From positions 93,846,001 to 93,910,000 of the forward strand of contig JAZHRO010000073.1 in assembly GCA_037157565.1 (NCBI GenBank): 64,000 nucleotides of DNA. Reading direction: 5' to 3'. Position numbers and translations under genes: made by a program. The notes beneath the pieces are model-generated. The model searched no databases. It had not been told where the DNA came from and saw only the letters and a program-made list of their open reading frames with translations. Within the stretch, counting starts at the first letter, position 1. The number at the start of each line of letters is the position of its first letter. Of the stretch, positions 1 through 10,595 are shown piece after piece. The DNA is from Thalassia testudinum. Its lineage: Eukaryota; Streptophyta; Magnoliopsida; Alismatales; Hydrocharitaceae.

Positions 1-333
1 CCATTGAGGGGGAGGGATTTTTAGTAAATAATATTCTATTCGGTTGATTTTATGAGCATCACCCTCTTATTTTGCATAACTACAATATCAGCATGATAAT
101 GTCTTATTATCTCAATTGAAAAGCGATTTCAATCTTACTTCTTAACAAAACTAATCATGAGCATATGTTTCCTTTACCGGTGTGGGTTTAAATAGGTCAT
201 TGCCTCCCTGTGGATATGACTCGCTCCTCATTGAGTGGTTAATTTAATTACTTTGATTAGTTGGTTTTCCACCACTTAGAAAAATGACAAATCTTCTTAA
301 TCATCACTTTCGAAAGCACAAATTGACTTATCA
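1..333 (+). repeat. 3' part of the 5' LTR of element A
   Basis: It is near-identical to 11954-12287 and ends in TTATCA three bases before the primer site. The conserved box with GCCTCCCTGTG lies at about 200-225. The LTR start and promoter are outside the window. Confidence 0.95.
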
Positions 334-335
334 AA

Positions 336-353
336 TGGCACCGTTGCCGAGGA
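336..353 (+). other. Primer binding site of A (tRNA-Asp)
   Basis: TGGCACCGTTGCCGAGGA matches 16 of 18 bases of the complement of the plant tRNA-Asp(GUC) 3' end. It starts two bases after the LTR end. The two differences are G-to-A changes. Confidence 0.93.
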
Positions 354-1620
354 GGCAACGAGCCTGTTAAACTTGCATTCATTTATTATTGGTTCACACA
401 TTATTTTTGAGGTGTATTTATCTTCGATCTTTTTGGTACGAGGTACTCATATCTGCTTGATGAGTTGTTGCACCAGCCTCAGCTACATCGAGGTGGACCT
501 TGTTTCCACTTCTCGGAGGACACTGGGAGCTCCATTTCTAAAGGTAGGAGCTCGACGCACTGTGGAGGGCCTTGTCTCCACCACCGAAGGAGGACATATG
601 GAGTGATCATCATCATCTCCATCGATTTTTCTTTTTTAGTAGATAGAATTTAGGTTTTAGAACTTACTTTGCCTTGCACATTTTGGTTTGAGACCCTTAT
701 TCTGGGGCATAGTGGAGGGGTTTGTTTCCCGACTTTCTTTTAGGCCCCTGCATGGGTAACTTTTCGAGAGCCTGTTCCCTTTTCTTTAGATTTAGGTTTT
801 CTTTTGTGAATTGATTTTATTTTTCTTGATTGTGCATAAGTAAAGAAAACAAAAACACGAGTCGCCTGCTAGAAGCTGCCTGCCTTAGGACGACCATTTA
901 GGTGTGAATGAGCAGCCTCTAGACTTATTTTGTTTGCATTTGCGAGCATCTTGCATTGCTGATTGCTGGAGGAAAGGTACGTCCTCTTCCTTTGCATTCT
1001 ATATTGTTCACGCACGTACATTTAGATTTAATTGCAAGACCACCTAATTGAATTGGAAAGATCTAACAAGTGGTCACATATTTTCTTGAGAAAGGACTTT
1101 AAGTTAAGGAGGAACACTAAAAACCAAGGACTTGAATTGAGACATTGTGTTATGGTTCAAAATTCAAAACTCAAAATTTTTACGGAGTATGCACATTTAT
1201 ATCTCTTGCACCACGGCACGCATTTAGACACTCTTAGGTTTTGGAACTACTAGGACAAGAGCCCTCCTACTGTTGGATTCTGAAGTGTTCATAACTTGAG
1301 ATCAAAGATTTTGTGACTCCAAAGAGGGGGATACCCAGTCACGGATTTTTGGGGGTAGTTAAGAAGCACCGCAAAGGCACAGCTTCAGAACGCTTAGGCC
1401 TACTTGCATCCCTCAATCTTCCGTATTTGGAGTTGCTCTACCATCTGAGACTTAGGGAAGAACACCTAAGCTCCAACTAGGTCCTTTTAGGAATTTCAAA
1501 GGTCAACAATAGGCACGTAATTGATTGGGTGACTTGCTTTGTCACCTACAATTTGAATTAAAGTCAAAAGCCTAAATTTGTAAAGACCTAACAAGTCCTT
1601 TTGAATTGTGTTTGTAGTGC
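354..1620 (+). other. 5' untranslated leader of element A
   Basis: These 1.27 kb separate the primer site from gag. I see no conserved protein domain; the short frames at 373-653 and 1032-1253 have no recognisable content. The leader ends just before the gag start codon at 1621. Confidence 0.8.
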
Positions 1621-2905
1621 ATGCTTGGTAAGCGATCTCTTAGGGGACAACTTGTGTTTGATCCTGAACCTGAAAGAATCTTAAGAAGGAACCTCCCAAG
1701 GGAAGAAATGGTTGGTCAAAGGAGCCTTAAGGAATATTTCATTCCGACCAATCAAAATGGCCCTGCACTATGTAGACCTGGAGGGGACAATCCTTATGAG
1801 GTCAAAAGCAGTACCATATCCTTTCTGCCCTCCTTTTATGGTATTGCTAGGGAAGACCCTTATAGGCATATAAAGGAATTCACCGAGGTCTGTTCCACGG
1901 TGAAGCTGTAGGGCGTTACTGATGACGCTCAAATGCGGACCCTCTTTCCTTTCTCCCTCAAGGACAAAGCCAAGTATTGGTATCATACCCTTGATGATAT
2001 TAACACCTGGGATGCCCTAAAGAAGGAGTTTTTGAAGAAATACTTCCCCATGAACAAAACAAATCACTTTAGGAGGGAAATTATGAGTTTTGTTCAAAAG
2101 GATGGGGAAGCTTTCCATGATGCGTGGGAGTGTTTAGTGAACTATTGAGACTTTGCCCACATCACCAGGTGCCTAAGTGGCAATTGGTTGAAAGGTTCTA
2201 CACTGGACTTAATGATTTGTGCAGGTAGACTATGGATGGTGCCTGTGTAGGAACCATTCTATCTAAGACTGAGGATGAAGCTTGGAACCTTTTTGATACT
2301 TTGAGTGAGAATTCTATTCACTTGAATTCTGCCTACATGGATAGAAAACCTACTCTCATGCAAGGAAAGTTGGAGGCGAATGAGGCAAGGGACACCCAGA
2401 ATTTAGCCTATCAGATTCAATTGTTGAATCAAAACATAGAAAGGCTTATGTCGAGCCCAGGCCAATTCGTACTAGCACCTCCACATCCCAAGCTTTTGAA
2501 TGCTCCATTTGCCAAGGCAATACACACGCCATTGTGGATTGCCACTTGGCCTCCCAATTCCCTGAGCTTGTACAGGTGGATCTGAATGCCACTCAAGGGT
2601 TCCATCCTAGACCTCATAATGACCTTTTTTCCAACACTTATAATGAGGGATGGAGGAATCACCCAAACTTTTCCTGGAGACAAGGGAATGTTTCAAATGC
2701 AGGGAATTATAAACCACAACCCTTTCAAAATCAACAAATGAACCAACCTCAAACCTTTGCCCGACCTAAGAACTCTGAGATGGATGAATTGAAGGCAATG
2801 TTGAGAACTATTCAAGAAAGTCAAAGTGCCATCATCCAATCTCATGAGAAGGTTATACATGAAATGAAATCGCAGATAGGACACCTTGTTGAAGCCGTTA
2901 GATAG
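1621..2905 (+). pseudogene. gag: gag of element A (capsid and zinc knuckle), broken
   Basis: The product would be the structural Gag protein that packages element RNA in virus-like particles. The ATG at 1621 opens a frame holding the retrotransposon gag domain at about 1840-2150, with LFPFSLKDKAKYWY, a KKEFLKKYFP segment and the AWE motif. A stop interrupts at about 1909 and the frame is lost after 2148. It resumes in two other frames, with CPHH-PKWQ at about 2155-2185 and a CX2CX4HX4C zinc knuckle at 2501-2542. The tail, rich in Asn, Gln and Pro, ends at 2905. At least two frameshifts and several stops make it non-functional. Confidence 0.9.
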
Positions 2906-3307
2906 AGGGAAACTGGGAAGCTTCCCAGCACTGCTGAGGAGAATCATAAATGAAAAGGGATTGTCTTTAGGGAGCATGCTCAGGCGGTGACTATTATGAG
3001 GAGTGGGAAAGAAATTTCCATATCCAATGCTCCTATAGTCTCACCCTCTAACAAACCATCCACACTGACTTTCACCCCCACTGGAGAAGACTTGCCCAAA
3101 TCTCCTCTGCTTGAAATCACCTCACTGGAAGAAGTTGCCCCCATTCCACCCCATACTTGACATGACAACCCTTCCACCCAGAGATCGAGAGTGCCCTTTC
3201 CAGAACACTTATCCACCTCTGGGCAAACTTCTGCTGGCTCATTTGGAGCCAAAGATAACACGGATGAGATCATGGAAACTTTCAAGCAAGTGTAGATTAA
3301 CCTACCT

Positions 3308-3943
3308 TTGCTTGAGGCTATCAGACGGATTCCATCTTATGCTTGCTTGTTAATGGACTTGTGCACGAAAAAGCGACAATCTAGGAAACAAGTCCAATCA
3401 AAAGTTGTCCTGCCTGATTCTATTAGCTCAATTATTCAACATGGCACACCCTTGAAACTTAAGGACCCAGGAGCCCCGTACATCTCGATGGTTATTGGTG
3501 ACTTACAGATTGATGAGGCTCTACTTAATCTGGGTGCGGGGGTGAACATCCTTCTAAGCTACGTGTATGAACAACTTGGGAGGCAATCTGAAGCCTAGCC
3601 TGGTAATCCTCCAAGTTGCTAATAGATCACTCAAGACACCGCGGGGAATTCTGGAAGATGTCCTTGTGAAAGTAGAGGATTTCTTCTTCCTCGTTGACTT
3701 CTTAGTTTTGGACACTAACCCTACCAACAAGCCAACCAAGGCCACCATCATTTTGGGCTACCCCTTCCTTGCAACTTCACATGCTTAAGTCAATTGTAAT
3801 ACTGGGGCATTGAAAATAGGCTTGGGGAATAGGAAAATCCGATTTAATGTGTTTGATGCTTGTAAATATGCCGAGCTTGAGGATTGTTCTCAAGTTGTGG
3901 TGATAGATGACTTGATTGAAGACAACCCTTGCAATGTTATGTG
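3308..3943 (+). pseudogene. Aspartic protease region of element A, active site lost
   Basis: This part of Pol would cut Gag-Pol into mature proteins. The region reads PGAPYISMVIGD, then LLNLGAGVN at about 3510-3545, where intact relatives in this window (element B) have LLDLGASIN. The catalytic Asp is therefore Asn. Further on come the VEDFFFLVDFLVLD and GYPFLAT blocks, in a different frame from 3567. The shift at about 3570-3600 and a stop at 3786 break the chain. The 400 bp between gag and this domain (2906-3307) are a poorly conserved spacer in mixed frames. Confidence 0.85.
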
Positions 3944-3963
3944 ATGACCCCCTTTAGCATGTC

Positions 3964-5626
3964 ATGCTAAATGAGCATTCCCATCTCTTGGAGGAATGTG
4001 AAGGGGATATACTAGAACTTGATGAGTTTCTGGGTGTTTCTGCTAAGCCTCTTTCCCCATCATCTCTACCCAAAGTAGATCTGCTACCTGAGATGGGGAC
4101 ATCTATTATGAAACCCTCAACCATACAAGCCCCCGACCTTGAGTTGAAACCCCTCCCAGACACTCTCAAGTACGTCTTCCTGGGTGCCAATGATACGCTC
4201 CCCGTTATCATTCCGGCTATGCTATTTGAGGCACAGGAGGGAGCCCTGATTGAATGCTTGTCTAGGCACAAGGAAGCTATTGCTTGGAGCATTGCTGACA
4301 TTAAGGGTATAGACTCTACACTTTGCATGCACCACATTTATACTGATGATTCCATCAAGCCACTTAGGGACATGCAGAGACACGTCTAAACCCTAATATG
4401 AGGGAGGTGGTTAAAAAGGAAATCTTGAAGTGGTTGGATGCTGGGATCATATATCCCATTGTAGATAGTAAATGGGTAAGTCCTATTCATGTGGTGCCAA
4501 AGAAGGCATGCTTTACTGTGGAATTTAATGACCAAGGTGAACAAGTTGTGACTAGACCCTCAACTGGATGGAGGGTCTGTATTGATTACCGCAAGCTGAA
4601 CACCGCTACCCAGAAGGATCACTTTCTCTTGCCTTTTATTGATCAAATTCTCGAGAAATTGGCGAGGAATAAGTACTATTACTTTCTCGATGGATATTCT
4701 AGGTACAACCAGGTTGCAGTCTTCCCTAATGACCAGGAGAAAACGACGTTCACAAGTCCTTACAATACCTTTGCATTTAGGCGTATGCCGTTTGGACCAT
4801 GTAATGCACCTGCAACCTTCCAGCGGTGTATGATGTCCATTTTTTCAGACATGATTGACGAGTGTGTTGAAGTGTTTATGGATGACTTCTCCATTTATGG
4901 CTCGTCTTTCGACCAGTGTCTCTTGCACCTAAAGAATGTGCTGAAGCGATGTAAGGAGGCTGCTTTAGTCCTCAGCTGGGAGAAAAGCCACTTCATGGTA
5001 TAAAAAGGAATTATAATTGGGCATGTTGTGTCTGAGCGAGGCTTGGAAGTAGATAAAGCCAACATTGATTCTATTTCCAAACTTCCATTGCCCATGAATG
5101 TCAAACAGATTTGATCCTTTCTGGGCCATGACAGCTTTTATAGGTGCTTTATTAAAAATTTTAGTAAAATTTCTAGGCCACTTTGTGACCTGTTGGTGAA
5201 GGAATCTTCCTTCAATTTTGATTCAAAGTGTGCCGAGGCCTTTCAAACTCTAAAAGAGGCCTTGATCTCTGTGCCTATTCTTCGAGCTCCTGATTGGACA
5301 CTCCCATTTGAGATGATATGTGATGCTTCATATTATGCAGTGGGAGCAGTCCTTGGATAAAGGGTTGAGGGAAGACCTCATGTGCTGCACTATGCCAGCA
5401 AGACTTTAACCGAACCACAGCAAAACTACTCCGTCACTAAAAAGGAATTACTTGCTATAGAGAACTTTAAGTGTTATCTTCTTGGGTCTAAGGTGGTTAT
5501 TTTCACTGATCATGTAGCAGTGAAACATCTCATTGCCAAGAAGGATTCTAAGCCACGTCTGATCAGGTGGATCCTACTCCTTCAAGAATTGACTTGGAGA
5601 TACGTGAAAAGAAAGGAGTAGAAAAT
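3964..5626 (+). pseudogene. pol: Reverse transcriptase and RNase H of element A, broken
   Basis: This would copy element RNA into DNA and remove the RNA strand. The connection from protease runs 3964-4389. After a frameshift the RT palm and fingers run 4398-5003, with NPNMREVVKKEI, a WRVCIDYRKLNTA block, FAFRRMPFGPCNAPATF and the catalytic FMDDF box at 4875-4889. A stop follows HFMV at about 5001, then the thumb with further stops. RNase H begins at about 5300 (CDAS box) with a KKELLAI motif at about 5440 and FTDH at about 5505. Compared with B, the segment between LLAI and the KCYLLG block is shortened, so part of RNase H is deleted. Confidence 0.92.
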
Positions 5627-6317
5627 GTTGTGGCTGATCACCAGTCTCGCCTTCCACTTAATGACTCTCCATCTGGAGACATCTGCGAGACATTTCCTGA
5701 TGAAACCCTTATGGCGGTAACACCAACTTCACCTTGGTATGTTGATACTTTCAATTATTTGGTCATTGGAGAAACTCCTGGCTCTTGGGATGAGCAGAAA
5801 AGAAAGAGATTCATTTCCCAAGCTAGATACTTTCATTGGGAAGAACCTGAATTATTTAGACTTGGATAAGACTAAGTATTGAGACAATCGTTCCTGAAGA
5901 GGAGCAACAAAGTGTGCTAAGTTTTTGCCATGAACTTCATTGTGGACACTTTGGTGCTAAAAAACTGTTTTTAAGGTTCTTCAGTCCAGTTTTGGGTGGC
6001 CTTCGTTATTTAAGGATTCTCATAATTTTGTTAAGGCCTGTATTAGATGTCAACGGACTGGAACGATTGGGAAGAGGAATGAGATGCCTCAACACCCTAT
6101 TCAATCTGTTGAAATTTTTGATGTTTGGGGAATTGACTTTATGGGCCCCTTCCCTTCGTCCCATGGTTATGAATATATCTTGGTGGCAGTTGATTATGTC
6201 TCTAAATGGATAGAGGCCATTCCTACATGCACAAATGACCACTCTGTGGTCTTGAAATTTGTGAAGGCCAATATCATATCTCGTTTTGGCTGTCCCATGA
6301 CCATTATAAGTGATGGG
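5627..6317 (+). pseudogene. Integrase of element A, N-terminal part before the J insertion
   Basis: Integrase inserts the DNA copy into the host genome. The NVVADH block at about 5620-5640 links RNase H to integrase. The HHCC zinc-binding domain (CHELHCGHFG at about 5925, CIRCQ at about 6030 in another frame) is spread over shifted frames. The catalytic core starts with WGIDFMGPF at about 6127-6153, holding the first Asp, followed by [12 protein letters not shown]. The frame stops at IISDG because family J LTR inserted there. The last five bases, ATGGG, are the target duplication. Confidence 0.9.
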
Positions 6318-8569
6318 TGATAGCGAAATACGCGTGATTTGTAAAAGCGGGTTTTTAACGTCGTTGTAACACGCGAATCCGCTTTCACTTTTAAATTTAT
6401 ATCCTAGATAGGGGAGTATCTAGGGTCGTCCAAGGAGGCAAAAATTGCAAAATTAATCCTCTTGCTTACATATAGATCTCAACTTTCTTTTTGATATTTT
6501 TCAATATGTAATTTTTTTTTGTATTTTGAAAAGACGAGGGCAAACTGCAGATTGTAGCGAAAAGAACTAACACCTACAAATGATTAACTAAAATCTAAAA
6601 GATAGAAATATCTTCTTCCTAAGCTCACTCTAGGCAAGTGGAGGCCAAGGGTAATTAGGAAGAAGAGGTGAAACAAGTGCTAGAACCCAAACAATCAACT
6701 GCAATAAAAAAAAAGCTAAAAGAAGGGAATTTTGATTGAGTAGAATGAGTGTTCTTTTCAAGGACAAGTAGAGGAATGCTTCTACTAGAATTAAACAATC
6801 TAAAAGCAAGAAAAGAAACACAAATCCTCTTGTAACAATGGTGAAGAAGGTTGTCTTCTTGCTCCAAGCCTAGCTGCTCCTTGGCTTGAAAAGAGGGCTT
6901 CCTTCTTCTCCTTCCTTGAGAGCTCCTCCAAGGTGGAAGCTACCACCTTTAATGCTCTCTCCAAAGGGGTGGGCATGCACCACCCTCAAAAACTCCTCCA
7001 AGGTGGCGTGACCACCTTCAAGATCTCCTCCAAGATCTTCCTTGCCTGGCTTCTCCTTTGGCTAGTGTGACCCAAGAGAGAAGGGAAGAGGGGAAGGCAC
7101 CAAGGGAACAGAATATCCCCTTAATCTTCTTCTTCTTCTTCTCTCTTGGACGTGGGCTTCTTGGTGGAATATGAGAGTGAAATTGCTACCCAAGGATGAC
7201 TTGAATGGTGGTGGGTAGTAGTCTTTTTATAGGGTAGGATGGGGGGTTAAGGTGCCCCTTGATATGGAGGGCTAGGATGGAAGGATGAGGGTGGTTGGTG
7301 ATCCTATGGCTAGGGTGAGTTGGCGCCAACCCAAGGGGTGTTAAAGGGGGTGGTTATGGTGGTGTTGGTGTCTTTTGGTGGTGGAGAGACACCCCCATGT
7401 TGGCGCCAACATGGGGTCTTCTAGAAGGGGGGTTAGGTGGATGGTGGAGATGGGTTCAAGGAGGATTGTGTGGTGGAGATGAGGGGGGATTTTGGAGGGA
7501 AAAGTGGCGCCATTAAGGGGTGGTTATGGGTAGTTTTTGGCACCACTTTTAGGTGTCATTTGGAGGTGGTGGGTAGGTTAGGTTGGTGCCAAGTAGGTTA
7601 GCTTATGTGGAGCTTAGGTGGAGCTAGTTGGGTGGAGTTGGTAGGTGGGTTTTTGGGGTGGTACAAGCCAAGGAAGTTGGAGTATAGCTAAGCTAAGCTA
7701 AGCTACCTTAGCTAATGGAGGAGTAGAGGAGAAGGTGTTGGAGCTAGGGTTTGGAGGGAAGAGTTGAGGAGGAGAAGTCTGGAGCTGAAATTGGAGCTGG
7801 CTGCTGCTGAAGAGGCTGGCATGGAGCTACTCTAGCTGGCTTAGCTTGCTAGTTCTTTGCTAGCTACTAAGCCAAGCTAAAGTAAGCTAGCTTCTACCAA
7901 ATGAGCTGAGGTGAGCTAGGTCTGGTGCTCCCGGGGAGAATCAAGCTGGTTGAGGTAGCTAAGGTAGCTTAACTCAACTGAGCTGAGCTAAGCTAAGTCC
8001 CCGGGAGCTGGACTTGAGCTTCTTGAGCTGGGATGAATTCTTCTTCAGTTGGATGGAGTTGAGTGGAGCTAGATGTAGCTGGATCTGAGCTGGGGTGAAC
8101 TCTTGCCAACTCCGCTGAGCTAGCTAGAGCTCCCTGTGAACTAGTGGGAGCTGAGATGAGCTAGACTCAGCTAAGTTGAGCTGGATCTGAGCTGACTTGA
8201 GCTAGGGTGAGCTAAGATGAACTCTCTTGAGCTACCATTCAGCTGGGATTAGCTGAATGGAGCTGGGACGAGCTAACCCTAGTTCAAGTGAGCTAGGTTC
8301 CAGCTGTGGTGAGCTGGATCGAGCTGAGTTCCAACTAGTCTGGACTTCTCCTTCACCATTTGCCTTCTTGAGTGCTAGGGTTTTAAGGATCTGTATATCT
8401 GTACATCCCTAACACTCACAAAAACACATTAAAAAGATAAATAAAAAATGCAATGTATGCCTAACCTAATTTATGCCTAAATGCAGCCCAAAAACCCGTT
8501 TATGGAGTAAAATCCTAAGAGCTAAGTTTGTTTTAATGCATAAGAATGATGATAAACTGGCGTTTATCA
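6318..8569 (-). mobile_element. Solo LTR, family J copy 1, inserted in integrase of A
   Basis: The 2252-bp segment starts TGATAGCG and ends GTTTATCA, and is flanked by the direct repeat ATGGG at 6313-6317 and 8570-8574; removing it rejoins the integrase motif. It has no internal domain, so it is a solo LTR left by LTR-LTR recombination. It lies on the minus strand: the TATAAAAA-like box is at 7224-7232 in reverse, and the tRNA-Asp-complementary segment (6360-6368) is near the left end. Matching copies are at 44974-47221 and 58649-63091. Small open frames inside it are not genes. Confidence 0.93.
7560..8345. repeat. AGCT-dense tract inside J copy 1
   Basis: The stretch is built of degenerate short units such as GAGCTGAGCT, CTAAGCTAAG and TAGCTAG, with the palindrome AGCT recurring every 10-15 bases. 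The same kind of tract is in the other two J copies at about 45200-45930 and 60320-60885. It belongs to U3, upstream of the promoter in LTR orientation. Confidence 0.85.
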
Positions 8570-8642
8570 ATGGGGGACCTCATTTCCAAAACCAATGATG
8601 ATAAACTGGCGTTTATCAATGGGGGACCTCATTTCCAAAACC
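8545..8642 (+). repeat. 49-bp perfect tandem duplication across the J1/integrase junction
   Basis: Units 8545-8593 and 8594-8642 look identical. Each contains the last 25 bases of the LTR, the target duplication ATGGG and the following 19 bases of integrase. Since the unit spans the junction, it arose after J1 inserted. Confidence 0.93.
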
Positions 8643-9319
8643 ACCACTTCAATCGGCTACTTAGGAGTATGGGAGTGACTCACAAGGTTGCTACCCCTTA
8701 CCATCCTCAGATGAGTGTCCAGGTTTAAGTGTCGAATAGGGAGATAAAGAACATTTTAGAAAAGACCATTAGACTTGATAGGAAGGATTGGTCCAAAAAG
8801 CTAGAAGGTGCTTTGTGGGTGTATCGAACGGCCTATAAGACCCCTTTGGGTACATCTCCCTTTCGGATTGTGTACGGGAAAGTGTGCCATTTACTCGTTG
8901 AGCTGGAACATAGGGCACTTTAGACTATTTGAAGTGTTAGCATGGATTTAGAAAAGGCAGGTACGGCACAACTTCTGGAATTAAGTAAGCTTGAGGAGCT
9001 GAGCAATGATGCTTATAACACCTCTCAAGATTATAAAGAGAGAACTAAGGTCTTGCATGATAAGTATATCCTTAGAAAGACCTTTGAGCCCAACCAACAA
9101 GTCTGGCTTTTCAATTCCAAACTTAAGCTTTTTCTAGGGAAATTAAAATCTCATTGGGATGGGCCTTACATAATCACTAAAGTGTTTCCGCATGGAGCTA
9201 TGGAGATTAAGAGCCCTTCCTCTTCGGCAACTCCCTTTATCGTTAACGGCCAATGGTTAAAACCATACATTACTTTGGATGGCCTTCTGGTTGACGAGGT
9301 CACTCTTGAGGAGCCTTAG
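8575..9319 (+). pseudogene. Integrase of element A, part after the J insertion, with C-terminal domain
   Basis: The core continues with GGPHF, then a TPYHPQ motif at about 8694-8712. The codon expected to hold the catalytic Glu (the family has QAEVSN) is the stop TAA at 8726-8728. SNREIKNIL and a [12 protein letters not shown] block follow. A stop at about 8921 precedes an open tail at 8942-9319 with a SHWDGPYIITKVFPHGA motif typical of the plant gypsy integrase C-terminus. The product would be non-functional even without the J insertion. Confidence 0.9.
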
Positions 9320-9370
9320 CTCCTGTCATTCTCCGCCTCAGGTAATATCTTCCTTTAACTGTTTTGTTTT

Positions 9371-9409
9371 CAATGAGGACATTGTTTGAACTTGTCATGG
9401 GGGAGAGGA
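9371..9409 (+). promoter_or_regulatory. Second polypurine tract module of A
   Basis: CAATGAGGACATTG is followed after 12 bases by ATGGGGGAGAGGA. The same pair occurs just downstream of pol in B (18499), E (30691) and G1 (54224, reverse). By position it could prime a second plus strand, like the central polypurine tract of lentiviruses; that role is inference. Confidence 0.6.
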
Positions 9410-10031
9410 CCTGAGGCATCTGTTTATAGCATATCTACATTTTGCATTCATTCATGCATATTGCATTCAAAAAAAAAAAAAAAGAGAAGAAAAACATTGT
9501 GTATTATTGAGCTTAACTGGTTAGGCCCTGCATTCTTAAGTAGACCAGAACTTTAGGTTAGACTAAGTTGATTCTAGGTGTCGAACTTTAGAAGCTAAGT
9601 GACCTACTAGCTTTTGACCTTTAGGGTCCTTTGTGGACTTAAAAACTTAAGTAGGAGTTAAGTTGCGAACCATTCCTCAAGAGGTTGAGGAAGGAAAGCT
9701 AGGGATTGAGTTAAAGCTAGGTAGTACCTGGAGTCTTGTTCTACCTTTTGGTTTATGGGTCCTCATAACCTAAGCATCCACATTTCACACACACTTGGTC
9801 TTGTGTAAATAGTGATCACGCTAATTCATTTCTTAAAGAAAAGTTGGTTCTCTTAGTTTTGACTTAGGAGAAGCTTGAAAATACAATTTGATTAGAAGAG
9901 TTCCTGTCGTAGGAGAGGTGGAATATATACTCACCTTGAGGATGTGATGATAACATGTCACCTCCTCGGTGCTTGTCTCTTAGGATATCCATCCTACTGG
10001 GGGCATGTAAGCACATTGTGCAGTTCAAGTA

Positions 10032-10176
10032 CCATGGGCGAACCTATCTAGAAGTGCTGATTGCCACAGGCCTGAATTCGTTTAAGAAATCCATGGGCGA
10101 TACTATCTCGAAGTGTCGATTGCTAGGAGTTCTTGGGGTCTCTATGGGCGGTGCTATCTCGAAGCATCGAAAGCCA
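10032..10176 (+). repeat. Three imperfect 51-59 bp tandem units
   Basis: Units begin at 10032, 10091 and 10142, each with ATGGGCG followed by CTATCT-GAAG. They are unique to A in this window. Confidence 0.8.
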
Positions 10177-10580
10177 GGCACCCATCGAGGTTCGATGATG
10201 GGAATAATGAATCCGACACAGACTGTGTTGATGGCCGATCTAAGGTTAAACTTAGAGGAGTCAAACAAAAATATGTTTCAAAGAAAAAAAACTCGCTTTC
10301 TAGGTTGTCAATCATACCAACCTCAAAAAACTCAGACCAATGCACATGCATGGATGCTTTAATCTCTGGGATAAATAAACCCTAGGGTAGAGTTAGAAAT
10401 CAAGGAAACTTGTGCCTGCAACTCATCTTTAGCTGAACTAGTCTGTAACTTAGCAACTACTTAGGAACCTTAGGTCTAAAGTCTGAACTTAACATGTTTC
10501 TAAAGGAAGACCGATTAGGTTGGCTAGTCTACTTGGAGTGCTAGGTTATTGCTTAGATTTGCTAGGGACTAGCAAAAACT

Positions 10581-10594
10581 AGGCATGGGGGTAT
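10581..10594 (+). promoter_or_regulatory. Polypurine tract of A
   Basis: AGGCATGGGGGTAT lies directly before the 3' LTR. The same sequence precedes the LTRs of B, E, H and G. In retroelements this RNA segment resists RNase H and primes plus-strand DNA. Confidence 0.88.
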
Positions 10595-10595
10595 T

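Larger units (their letters stand above)
9320..10580 (+). other. 3' untranslated region of element A, no env-like gene
   Basis: The stretch holds a second polypurine tract, a poly-A run at 9470-9483, AGTTAG/TTAGGTT-rich spacer and a three-unit tandem repeat. A 135-codon open frame at 9955-10362 covers that repeat but shows no signal peptide, membrane segment or env similarity, so I do not call it a gene. Confidence 0.75.

Noticed and set aside
373..653. Small frames in the A leader as upstream genes
   Set aside because: Short, overlapping, no domain, in a region that is an untranslated leader by position.
9955..10362. An env-like gene after pol in element A (135 codons)
   Set aside because: It covers a tandem repeat, has no signal peptide or membrane segment, and no counterpart exists in B, E or G1.
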